Shown: positions 34,107 through 42,313 of the stretch, in pieces
Layout: each line of letters begins with the position of its first letter
How positions within the stretch are numbered: the stretch's first letter is position 1
From: an uncultured Lachnospiraceae bacterium
GTDB taxonomy: Bacteria > Bacillota > Clostridia > Lachnospirales > Lachnospiraceae
NCBI GenBank assembly: GCA_910579615.1
Contig: CAJTUA010000022.1
Location: 1-64,000 of the forward strand
DNA: 64,000 bases
Direction: 5' to 3'
Translations under genes and position numbers: made by a program
Notes under the pieces: model-generated
Told to the model about the DNA's origin: nothing
Database searches by the model: none
The model's input: the letters and a program-made list of their open reading frames with translations, nothing else

Positions 34107-35979
34107 AGCGCCCCATCAGACCAAGCAGCTTAAAAAAACCCATTCGAACGTCCTCTTCGTAGACAATCTCGCGCACCATAACCGGATAATCTGTGATAAT
34201 GTTATCCACGCCGAGCTGCTTCATCCGCTCTGTCTCCGAGCGCGAATTCACCGTCCATGCGTGCACCTCCTTGCCGAGGCTGTGCAGCGTCCTCACGGTG
34301 CTTTCATTTATAAAGCTTGACTTCATGCTGAAAAAATCAATGTAATCCACGTTGTAGAACATGCCATACGCAAACGAAAGGATATACCCGGTCTTAATCT
34401 GGTCATTGTATTCCTTCACCTTTGCGAGCATTCCCTGGTCGGTGCAGCTAATCATGCACTGGTCTTTCATATCGTACACATCAATCAAATACATTACCTT
34501 TTCGACCAAATCATTGTTGAGCGCAGCGGATTTCCCGGCTTTTAGCTCAATATTTAAGTTAATCTCCCCCTTGCAAAGCTTTAACGCCTCCTCAAGTGTC
34601 GGCACATGCACCCCTGCGTACTCCTTACCAAACCACCCGCCCGCGTCAAGTTCCACAATCTGCGCGTAGGTCAGCTCTCCCACGGCTGCCCTCTTCCCGG
34701 TTGTTCGCCGCAAGTTCTCATCGTGCATCAAAATTACAACGCCATCCTTTGTCTCCTGCACATCAATCTCGGCGAAATCCGCCATATCATCAATCGCTTT
34801 CTGTAGCGCCTCAAGTGTATTTTCCGGTGCCGCTGCCGACGAACCCCGGTGTGCCGTGATGTATGTGCCAAAAAGCGTCTCCCTGTCCGCCAGGGAGCCA
34901 TTGCGGAACGCATCCATAATCTGGTATACATTGGCAAATATCACTGCCGCCACCGCAAGCGCCGTCATCTTTGTATAGCGGCTGTATATTTTCCCGCGTA
35001 GCCGCTGTCCCCCGGCGTATTCTAACTGCCTTTCCGCATCCTCGTACATAATCTGTTCCTGGAATTTTTCAATGCGGTTCACGGCAAGGAAGGTCATCCC
35101 ATATTTTGAGAAAAGACGGGAAATCAATGCGTAATTGACAATCTGTGTGGCAACCGTGATAAAGACCCCCATATAAATCATGACCTTATCGTATGCCGTC
35201 AGCATCGCCGCCATCAGCACCTGCTCATTCTTTGTGCGGTAAATCAAATAGCAGGAAAGAACCAGCACCCCCGCATAAATCAGGGCATACAGCACCAAAA
35301 GCAAAAGATTTACACCAAGGCAGCAGCCGATATAGCTTCCAATCTTCTGGCGCACAATCCGCACACTCTTTCGAAAGCTCTCCCAGAAACTGTACTCACC
35401 AAGCACGCAGTAATACAGGGAGTGGATTCCGAAAAAATTGACAAACAGACACAGCAGCAGGAAACACACGATGAAAAAAGCGCCGTAAGCGTCCCTCGTA
35501 ATTATCCTTGCAATGTACGCCGGAACTTTTAGCTGAATGGCAAAAACAATAAGCATTGGCGAGAGCGTGACAAGCGCATTTAACAGGGAAAATAATAAAA
35601 TCGCAAAGCGCTGCCCCTGCCGCAAAAGATACCCTGTCTCCCGAAGCCCCGGAAAAAGAATGTGCACAACGCTGATTTTCTTTTCCTTCACAAAGCCCTG
35701 ATAAAAGACAATCAGGGAAACTGCCTCGACAAGATAAAAGAGCGCCCCCGCCAAAAGCAGGAGGATAACAACTGCGATGGTTGCCGGCTGCCGCAAAAAG
35801 CGCGCCAGATTCTCAAGTGTTAAATAACTGTAGCCCGTCAGTTTTAAGAGCAGGCGGAACGCGTTCTTGCACAGCGGGTAAAAAATCATTACAAAAACTG
35901 CTTTGCAGAGAAGTTCAAAAAGAAACAGAGCCCGGATATTTTTCTGTCGTTTCCATCTATGCTTTCTTTCCCGCTTCAC
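34105..35979 (-). CDS. Membrane glycerophosphodiester phosphodiesterase
   Basis: A 624-residue protein with a membrane domain of about eight hydrophobic segments (residues 15-365) and a C-terminal GDPD catalytic domain beginning at about residue 377 with YITAHRGSSAAAPENT. The metal/active-site motif AEIDVQETKDGVVILMHDE follows, and NIELKAG and VNSRSETERMKQLGVDNII complete the TIM barrel. Family members hydrolyse glycerophosphodiesters to an alcohol and glycerol 3-phosphate; fusion to this membrane domain is common in Firmicutes and suggests a lipid or teichoic-acid-related substrate. The start is a GTG at 35979 with AAAGGA upstream. Hairpin elements lie at both ends of the gene. Confidence 0.9.
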   Translation of the reverse strand: MKRERKHRWKRQKNIRALFLFELLCKAVFVMIFYPLCKNAFRLLLKLTGYSYLTLENLARFLRQPATIAVVILLLLAGALFYLVEAVSLIVFYQGFVKEKKISVVHILFPGLRETGYLLRQGQRFAILLFSLLNALVTLSPMLIVFAIQLKVPAYIARIITRDAYGAFFIVCFLLLCLFVNFFGIHSLYYCVLGEYSFWESFRKSVRIVRQKIGSYIGCCLGVNLLLLVLYALIYAGVLVLSCYLIYRTKNEQVLMAAMLTAYDKVMIYMGVFITVATQIVNYALISRLFSKYGMTFLAVNRIEKFQEQIMYEDAERQLEYAGGQRLRGKIYSRYTKMTALAVAAVIFANVYQIMDAFRNGSLADRETLFGTYITAHRGSSAAAPENTLEALQKAIDDMADFAEIDVQETKDGVVILMHDENLRRTTGKRAAVGELTYAQIVELDAGGWFGKEYAGVHVPTLEEALKLCKGEINLNIELKAGKSAALNNDLVEKVMYLIDVYDMKDQCMISCTDQGMLAKVKEYNDQIKTGYILSFAYGMFYNVDYIDFFSMKSSFINESTVRTLHSLGKEVHAWTVNSRSETERMKQLGVDNIITDYPVMVREIVYEEDVRMGFFKLLGLMGR

Positions 35980-35998
35980 GTTTCTCTGTCCTTTCTTA

Positions 35999-36172
35999 TT
36001 TTAAGTTCCGCATATCCCCTCCCGTTCCCCGACATCCATGGAAGAAATTTCCGCTCGCATAGCTCCCGTAAACTTCTTCCGGGCAACGTCCGGAAATATG
36101 CTGTTTTAAGTTCCGCATATCCCCTCCCGTTCCCCGACATCCATGGAAGAAATTTCCGCTCGCACCGCTCCC
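35999..36172 (-). repeat. Tandem hairpin element, about 1.6 copies of a 105-bp unit
   Basis: Two identical 61-bp blocks (35999-36059 and 36104-36164) begin with TTTTAAGTTCCGCA. Arms pair as GCATATCCCC/GGAAATATGC (8 of 10), CGTTCCCCG/CGGGCAACG (8 of 9) and GGAAGAAATTT/AAACTTCTTCC (10 of 11). The arm sequences are unrelated to those at 33936-34106, but the end motif, the GCTCCC loop and the unit length are the same. The element lies between the ArsR-type gene stop (36175) and the GDPD start (35979), ending 19 bp before that start. Confidence 0.9.
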
Positions 36173-36174
36173 TC

Positions 36175-37092
36175 TCACACTTCGTAATATTCTGTGCACA
36201 CAATCCCCTGGTCATAATCCCCGAAGCCATGTCCGAAAATTGTCATGCCGCCGCAGTTTTTCGTATCCTCCGGCACCGAAATGCGGAATGTAATCTGCGT
36301 TGTATAGTCGATTTCCAAATCGTCCACCGCCACATCACTGATTTGGAAGCCGCCGTCAATAAAAGTGCCCTCCTGCGTGATGGAGAGGGTCTTAAGCAAA
36401 CCGTACTGGTTACAATTTTTCGGCCACCAGGCAGGGGTGTGGTGCCCGCGCCGGCTTCCGTAATCGCCCGGGCTAATCCATTTTCCGACTGCAACCCCCG
36501 CCACCTCAAAATAAATGTCCGAGGGAAAATCCTCATTGTAACCTGGATATTCCGATGAAAGCTCCATCGAGAGCGTCAGCTTTGTCAGATGCTCCCCCGC
36601 CTTCAAGCGGTTCGGCAAATGGTACAGGACATATCCCGTTCCAATCCAGAAAACACTCGCATCATAATGGTTTGGAAACATAAAGTATTTTGGTACATCA
36701 AATTCCCCGATAATCTGCTCGCGTGTCGCAATCCCGCAGGTCGGGCTCACCTCACATTCATGGTAGGCTCCGACCGGAATATCATCCGTATAAAAATTCT
36801 GTTTGGGCGGTCTGCTCGGGCACATGTCAACCATCATTTCACTGTAGCATGGTTTACAGATTTTACAGATTCCCCGTTTCCCCGGCACAGTCTGCACATC
36901 GACCAACCCTGCCGCAACCAGCTGCTCAACATGCATCGAAACAGCGCTGTTGGTGAGCTTTAGTTTCCTGGCAATATCGTCAAGCTTCCAGTCCCCCTCC
37001 TCATAAAGCAGTTCCATAATCCTGACGCGCATTGGCGCACTCAATGCCTTAAATACAGCCTGTGCCTCCATCATTGATTTAAAATGCCTCAT
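36175..37092 (-). CDS. ArsR-family regulator with large C-terminal domain
   Basis: A 305-residue protein. Residues 10-75 form an ArsR-type winged helix (VFKALSAPMRVRIMELLYE, then LKLTNSAVSMHVEQLVAAGLV). It is followed by a Cys-rich stretch (GICKICKPCYSEMMVDMCPS) that could bind metal. The remaining 200 residues are beta-rich with many aromatic residues (AWWPKNCNQYGLL, FGHGFGDYDQGIV) and look like a carbohydrate-binding or jelly-roll-type domain, which I cannot name with confidence. Family members of this size occur in Lachnospiraceae. It is 15 bp downstream of ftsK and precedes the GDPD gene. Confidence 0.8.
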   Translation of the reverse strand: MRHFKSMMEAQAVFKALSAPMRVRIMELLYEEGDWKLDDIARKLKLTNSAVSMHVEQLVAAGLVDVQTVPGKRGICKICKPCYSEMMVDMCPSRPPKQNFYTDDIPVGAYHECEVSPTCGIATREQIIGEFDVPKYFMFPNHYDASVFWIGTGYVLYHLPNRLKAGEHLTKLTLSMELSSEYPGYNEDFPSDIYFEVAGVAVGKWISPGDYGSRRGHHTPAWWPKNCNQYGLLKTLSITQEGTFIDGGFQISDVAVDDLEIDYTTQITFRISVPEDTKNCGGMTIFGHGFGDYDQGIVCTEYYEV

Positions 37093-37107
37093 TTGTCCTC
37101 CATCCTT

Positions 37108-40100
37108 CTATGAACCCAGATACTCCTCGAATTCTGCCAGTGTCATCAGTATTTTTCTCGGCTTTGTCCCTTCCTCCGGTCCTACGACCCCCGCCGCAGT
37201 CAACTGGTCCATAATACGTGCTGCACGGTTGAAGCCGATTTTGTATACCCTTTGCAGCATACCGATGGAAGCTTTCTGCTTCTCAATAATAAATTTCCCT
37301 GCCTCCGCAAAGTAATCGTCATTCCCGTCCGAACCGGAAGAACCTGCACCGTCGCCTCCTCCGGTTGCGGTCATAATCCTCTGGTTTATTTCCTCATTGT
37401 ATCCGCTTGTCCCCTCCGCCTGCTCTTTCAAGAAATCAACCACCGCGCTGACCTCCGCGTCCGAGACGAACGCGCCCTGGATACGAACCGGCTTTGGATA
37501 ACCGGACGGGAAGAAAAGCATATCGCCCTTGCCAAGCAGCCGTTCCGCGCCAACGCCGTCCAATATTGTCCTGGAATCCACGGCAGATGTCACGGCGAAC
37601 GCCACGCGCGAAGGCACATTTGCCTTAATCACGCCGGTAATGACATTGACGGACGGTCTCTGGGTCGCAATAATCAAATGCAGCCCCGCCGCACGCGCCA
37701 TCTGCGCTAAGCGGCAAATGGCATCCTCAACCTCATTCGCCGAAGCCACCATCATAAGGTCGGCAAGCTCATCCACGATAATGACAATCTGCGGAAGGCG
37801 CGGGAACGCAGGATTTGGCTCGTCAAAAGCCGCCACCTTCTCATTGTAACCGTTCAAATCGCGCACGGCTAGCGCCGCGAATTTCTGGTAGCGGTCCGTC
37901 ATCTCCGCCACCGCCCAGTTTAACGCCGCGCTCGCCTTTTTCGGGTCTGTCACAACCGGGATAAGCAGGTGCGGTATCCCATTGTACACACTTAATTCCA
38001 CGACCTTCGGGTCAACCATAATCAGCTTGACATCCTTTGGGTCTGCCTTGTATAGAATGCTCATAATAATCGTATTGATGCAGACCGACTTCCCGGAACC
38101 TGTCGCGCCCGCAATCAGCATATGCGGCATTTTCGCGATATCCGAAACAACAATCTGCCCGCTGATATTTTTCCCGACCGCAAATGCCAGACGGGATTTG
38201 TGGTTCTTAAATTCGGTGCTTTCCAAAAGCTCGCGCAAAATGACGGGTGTATTTTCCTTGTTCGGCACCTCAATCCCGATGGCCGCCTTGCCCGGAATCG
38301 GCGCTTCAATGCGGATGTCCGTTGCCGCGAGATTTAACTTGATATCATCGGAAAGCTTCGTAATCTGGTTGACCTTTACGCCCTGTTCCGGCTGCAGCTC
38401 ATACTGGGTAACCGCAGGACCACAGCTGATATTGGTAATGGTGACGCGCACGCCAAAGCTTTGCAGCGTGTTTTGCAGTTTTGCCGCCGTTTCCTTAAGC
38501 TCCCGCTCATTTGCACCTTTTCCCTGCACGGGTTTTGCCAACAAATCAATCGGCGGGAATTCGTATTTTTTCTCCGGCACCGGAAGGATTGGGGGCATGA
38601 TGCTTTCCGCGCCCGAAGCGGACTGTGCTGCCTTTGGCTGTGATGGCGCATTTGCACCTGCTGACCTAGGCTGTGGCGACGAACCTCCTGCCGCCACAAT
38701 ACGTTCCGTCTGTGTGGTCTGAGCACCCGCCATTGTCCGCGTCTGTGCAGCATGCCCTGCTGATGGCATACCAAAAAGATTTCCGCCATCCCCATCCACG
38801 GACATATCCGGCCAAAAATCCGGGATTTCTCCCTGCGCCGTTCTGTCAGCAGGTGGAAATCCTGCCTTCTGTTCCATTTGGCCAGAAGGTGTAAAAAATG
38901 CATTCTGCTGCAGCTCGTTGGAATATGCAGAAGCCACAGCTTGTCCCGGTTCGTCCGAAGGTGAAGGAACGGTATCTGGCTCCGCTTGAGGCACAGATGC
39001 AAAAACAGTTCCCTCCTCCTCCGTCTGGTAAAAAACATCCGCTCCCGCCGAGTTTTCCTGCCCTACTTCCGGAGCTGTTGCAGGCTCTTTCTTCGCAAAC
39101 CCATGCACAAACGGGTCAATCCCCGCGTTCGCAAAAATCATATCCGCACTGATTACAATTCCGGAGGCATCCACCGGTGCCCCTTCGTTTTCTTCTTCCG
39201 GCACAACCGTTCCTTCAGCTTCTGCTGATGCATCCGGTGCGCCCTCTGGCAGCGTTTTCTTTGGCATAACCGGAGGAAGCAGTGGTTCCTCATCGCCGAA
39301 CATTTCCTTGTTAATCAGGACGACATCATTCTCCTTGACAACCGACCCCTCCTCTTTGACGTTCACATCATAAAAGTTCCGCTCTACGGCTGCAGTATTT
39401 TTTTCCGCACCGCCAAATTTGCGCTCCAATTCCTCCTCATAATAAGAAACATTCTCTTTCTGGTAATCCCCGGTAATCGTAATCTCCTGCAATGGCTGTG
39501 GCGGCAAAACCTCCTCCACCGGGGCAGGTTCCGGTTCCGGCACTTGTGGTTTTGGTGCGGATGGTTCTGGCATGGAGGATGCCGGAACAGTTTTTGGCTC
39601 CTGCACGGCCTTCCCTTTTTTCCCTCTTGCTTTTAGCGAATCCACAAAACGGACAGGCTCTGCTTTCGGATGCTGCATCGCTTCCGGTTCCGCCACGGCG
39701 TTCCCTTCGTTCCCACCTTTGGGGAATGTAATGACACGCGGCGGCTGTTTTGGATACTCCTTCTCCCAGGCATCCTCTCCTTCGTCCTCCGCCCAGTAGC
39801 GCTCCTGCCCGGAATCGTATGTGCTGCGCTTTTTTACAGTTCCATCTACCATCCCCCGAATATAGGTAAAAATCTCTTTCCCGGTCACAAGCATCAGGCA
39901 GATTACCATCAAAATAATCAGGATGACGCTCGTCGCCACCGTATCAAACAGCGGACAGAGCAGCCTTACCAAAGTCCCGCCCAGAATCCCGCCGCCGCTT
40001 TTTGTCTCCGCCGACGCAGTAAAATATTGCGCCCATTTCAGTTCCGGGTCATATGAGCTTAGCAATTCCACCAGCGCGGCCAGGCACGCAAAAAAAGCCA

Positions 40101-40545
40101 GTGCGCACCACAGCCTTCTTTTCGCGACACGGTTTCTGCGGTTTGATATCCCAAACGCAACGCCGAAAAACAACAAAAACGGAAAGAGATACCCAAAAAT
40201 TCCAAACAATCCGAAAATAAAGGTGTTCAGCCATGTTCCGACCGCTCCGCACAGGTTGACATAGCTTAAAAAGAACAGGACTGACACAAGCAGCGTCACC
40301 GCCAACACGATTTCTTCCTTCATGGAATCGGAAAGTTTTTCCTCACCATAACGGAAATCGCCCTGCTTTCCTTCCTCCGCCTTTTTACGCCCCGTTGTCG
40401 TTTTTTTCGCGTTCTGCCCTCCCGATGCCGCTGTTTTTTTGCCTGCCGTACCCGCGCCCGTATTCTTCTTTGTGCCTGTGTTCTTCGCTCCCGCCTGCTT
40501 TCCTGCCGCAGCCGTTTTCCCTTTTGTCATCTTCTGGTCTGCCAT
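37108..40545 (-). CDS. DNA translocase FtsK/SpoIIIE
   Basis: A 1145-residue membrane-anchored DNA pump that moves chromosomal DNA across the division or sporulation septum. Order: a Lys/Thr/Gly-rich N-terminal tail (to about 75), four membrane helices (about 80-220), a long Pro/Glu/Ala-rich linker (about 260-690), the RecA-like motor with Walker A AGATGSGKSVCIN and Walker B VIIVDELADLMM, and the C-terminal winged-helix gamma domain (IGMLQRVYKIGFNRAARIMDQL) that reads KOPS-type sequences. The linker is longer than in B. subtilis SpoIIIE (787 residues in total). It is the first gene of a run through the ArsR gene, GDPD gene and ygiQ. Confidence 0.95.
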   Translation of the reverse strand: MADQKMTKGKTAAAGKQAGAKNTGTKKNTGAGTAGKKTAASGGQNAKKTTTGRKKAEEGKQGDFRYGEEKLSDSMKEEIVLAVTLLVSVLFFLSYVNLCGAVGTWLNTFIFGLFGIFGYLFPFLLFFGVAFGISNRRNRVAKRRLWCALAFFACLAALVELLSSYDPELKWAQYFTASAETKSGGGILGGTLVRLLCPLFDTVATSVILIILMVICLMLVTGKEIFTYIRGMVDGTVKKRSTYDSGQERYWAEDEGEDAWEKEYPKQPPRVITFPKGGNEGNAVAEPEAMQHPKAEPVRFVDSLKARGKKGKAVQEPKTVPASSMPEPSAPKPQVPEPEPAPVEEVLPPQPLQEITITGDYQKENVSYYEEELERKFGGAEKNTAAVERNFYDVNVKEEGSVVKENDVVLINKEMFGDEEPLLPPVMPKKTLPEGAPDASAEAEGTVVPEEENEGAPVDASGIVISADMIFANAGIDPFVHGFAKKEPATAPEVGQENSAGADVFYQTEEEGTVFASVPQAEPDTVPSPSDEPGQAVASAYSNELQQNAFFTPSGQMEQKAGFPPADRTAQGEIPDFWPDMSVDGDGGNLFGMPSAGHAAQTRTMAGAQTTQTERIVAAGGSSPQPRSAGANAPSQPKAAQSASGAESIMPPILPVPEKKYEFPPIDLLAKPVQGKGANERELKETAAKLQNTLQSFGVRVTITNISCGPAVTQYELQPEQGVKVNQITKLSDDIKLNLAATDIRIEAPIPGKAAIGIEVPNKENTPVILRELLESTEFKNHKSRLAFAVGKNISGQIVVSDIAKMPHMLIAGATGSGKSVCINTIIMSILYKADPKDVKLIMVDPKVVELSVYNGIPHLLIPVVTDPKKASAALNWAVAEMTDRYQKFAALAVRDLNGYNEKVAAFDEPNPAFPRLPQIVIIVDELADLMMVASANEVEDAICRLAQMARAAGLHLIIATQRPSVNVITGVIKANVPSRVAFAVTSAVDSRTILDGVGAERLLGKGDMLFFPSGYPKPVRIQGAFVSDAEVSAVVDFLKEQAEGTSGYNEEINQRIMTATGGGDGAGSSGSDGNDDYFAEAGKFIIEKQKASIGMLQRVYKIGFNRAARIMDQLTAAGVVGPEEGTKPRKILMTLAEFEEYLGS

Positions 40546-40715
40546 GAAAGAAACACCCTTTCTAAATCATTTTCCATGCCCCGCACGCTTTGCGGGCTGT
40601 CCTAAAATTTTTTGACCCTCCCAAAATCCTATAAAATTCGATTTTTTACAACCTGGCATTTCAAAAAACGAAAACGCTTTACGATACCCGTAACTGCCCA
40701 ATCCCGGTTCCTTAA

Positions 40716-41552
40716 TCAGAAGCAAAAATACCCAAGCAAAATCAGCCCGAGGATAATCCGGTACCATCCAAAGACAACAAAATCATGCTTGCGGATGTAA
40801 CTCATCAGAAAACGGATTACGACAATGGAGACAATAAATGCAACCACCATCCCGGTCACAAGCATCATCGCCTCATTTCCGCTGAAAGAAAAGCCGTTCT
40901 CCACCCCAAACTTCACACTCTTAATCAAACTTGCACCCGCCATAACCGGAACCGCAAGGAAAAACGTAAATTCTGCCGCCACAGGCCTTGCACAGCCGAT
41001 TAACATACCGCCGATGATGGTTGCCCCGGAGCGCGACGTTCCCGGAATCAGCGCCAGAAGCTGAAAAATACCAATTAGAAGTGCATCCTTGTAGGTCAAA
41101 TCATCAATGGATTGCACCCTTGGATGATCCCCAATTTTCTTTTTCTCCAACACAATAAATAAAACGCCATACAAAATCAATGTGACCACAACAACAAGCG
41201 GCTTCATCAAAAGTGCATCAATCGCATCGTCAAAAAGCACCCCTATCAGCCCTGCCGGGATGCACGCTACGAATATTTTAAACCACATCGAAAATTTATC
41301 TTTGCAGATAAAATACTTCTCTTTTGCCGAAAACGGCCAAAGGCGCTTAAAATATAGTACGACGACCGCAAGAATCGCCCCGAGCTGTATCACCACAAGA
41401 AAAAGTGCCTTAAATTCCTCCGAAATGTCCATCCGGATGAACTCATCCACCAGAATCATATGCCCGGTGCTGCTGATGGGCAGCCACTCCGTAATCCCTT
41501 CCACAAGCCCCAAAAAGACCGCCTTGAACCATTCCAAAATATTAAATTCCAT
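40716..41552 (-). CDS. uppP: Undecaprenyl-diphosphatase (BacA/UppP)
   Basis: A 278-residue membrane phosphatase that recycles undecaprenyl diphosphate to the monophosphate carrier and is linked to bacitracin resistance. The two family motifs are present: GLVEGITEWLPISSTGHM near the N-terminus (Glu and Ser/His residues) and IPGTSRSGATIIGGML at about residue 168. Around eight hydrophobic segments are seen. The leader (41553 onward) holds a T-rich hairpin but no clear riboswitch. Together with uppS at 19151 it covers synthesis and recycling of the lipid carrier. Confidence 0.96.
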   Translation of the reverse strand: MEFNILEWFKAVFLGLVEGITEWLPISSTGHMILVDEFIRMDISEEFKALFLVVIQLGAILAVVVLYFKRLWPFSAKEKYFICKDKFSMWFKIFVACIPAGLIGVLFDDAIDALLMKPLVVVVTLILYGVLFIVLEKKKIGDHPRVQSIDDLTYKDALLIGIFQLLALIPGTSRSGATIIGGMLIGCARPVAAEFTFFLAVPVMAGASLIKSVKFGVENGFSFSGNEAMMLVTGMVVAFIVSIVVIRFLMSYIRKHDFVVFGWYRIILGLILLGYFCF

Positions 41553-42070
41553 TTTTTTCCATCTCCAATACGAATTTTATTCAGTAAAAGAATGCAGCAA
41601 CAAAGAGAGGGTATAACTGCATCCTCCTTAAAGTTTCAAGAAGAATTCCATTTCACTTGTAGTTAATACCCGCTTTTCTTCTTTCTCATTATTCTCAACC
41701 CATGGATTTATCCGGATGGCTGCATTTTTTAATTTAAGAAAATCTGTCTTTGACTGCCCCTTTTTCCTAATCCCTTCCCGTTAAGCGGATTTCCCACCGC
41801 CCCGCCTCCTTTCCATCAGGAAAGAACATACTTTTGATATCCTCACTAACTATAGCACACCTAAACTTTTTCTTCAACCCATTTTTTTCATGTTGTTTCT
41901 AGTTTGTTTTTATACTACAGCACCATCGGTCTTTGCATCCATCTGGTAAGCTTTCCACCCGCTGCTTCACCCTGCATTCCGCCATTCCACCCTGATTGTC
42001 TTCCTTCGCCAAATATAATCAAAGCGCAAAGGCTCCCCCTTTGGCGAAAAAACAGAACCTTACTACCCAA
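41553..42070. other. Intergenic region upstream of uppP
   Basis: About 500 bp without a confident gene. On the minus strand 41628-41780 is an open frame of 50 codons, rich in Lys, Asn and Glu (ending SEMEFFLKL), but it lacks a start codon after an upstream stop; a different frame starting at 41829 covers the 20 codons before it. It may be a small frameshifted gene. ATGCAG/CTGCAT at about 41591-41622 can form a hairpin between it and uppP. Confidence 0.35.
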
Positions 42071-42211
42071 TCAGGTATCAGGTTCTGTCCTGTCTGTTTG
42101 TTGAATGACTTCCTCATTTTCCGGTATCGGAGCAAAACCGAAATCCAGATAGACCTTGCAGGCAAGCTATGTCGTTGTCTGCGTCGGAATTTTTGCGTGC
42201 GTATAGCCACC
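42071..42211 (-). pseudogene. Acetyltransferase (GNAT) C-terminal remnant
   Basis: One minus-strand frame reads GGYTHAKIPTQTTT, a TAG stop, then LACKVYLDFGFAPIPENEEV and a stop. The second part resembles the end of a GNAT acetyltransferase (the K-V-Y-L-D-F-G-F pattern). The N-terminal and CoA-binding regions are absent. A run of nine C (42210-42218) sits at its 5' edge. I read it as decayed gene debris. Confidence is limited by the short length. Confidence 0.35.
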
Positions 42212-42243
42212 CCCCCCCTCATAACCTGTAATGTGTACGAAAC

Positions 42244-42270
42244 CAGGGGCTTTGATTTTCAAAGCCCCTG
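42244..42270 (-). terminator. Terminator after GH3 beta-glucosidase
   Basis: CAGGGGCTTTGA and TCAAAGCCCCTG form a perfect 12-bp stem around three bases, 44 bp after the stop of the GH3 gene. The downstream T-tract is weak (GGTTTCG), so it may mainly stabilise the mRNA 3' end. Confidence 0.6.
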
Positions 42271-42313
42271 ATATTCCCGGCGCACCCCAACCCAGTGCAG
42301 CCATCCATTCGCT

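Noticed and set aside
35976..36230. Open frames with repeated KFLPWMSGNG-type segments.
   Set aside because: They are translations of the palindromic repeat element at 35999-36172, with no ribosome binding site and no function of their own.
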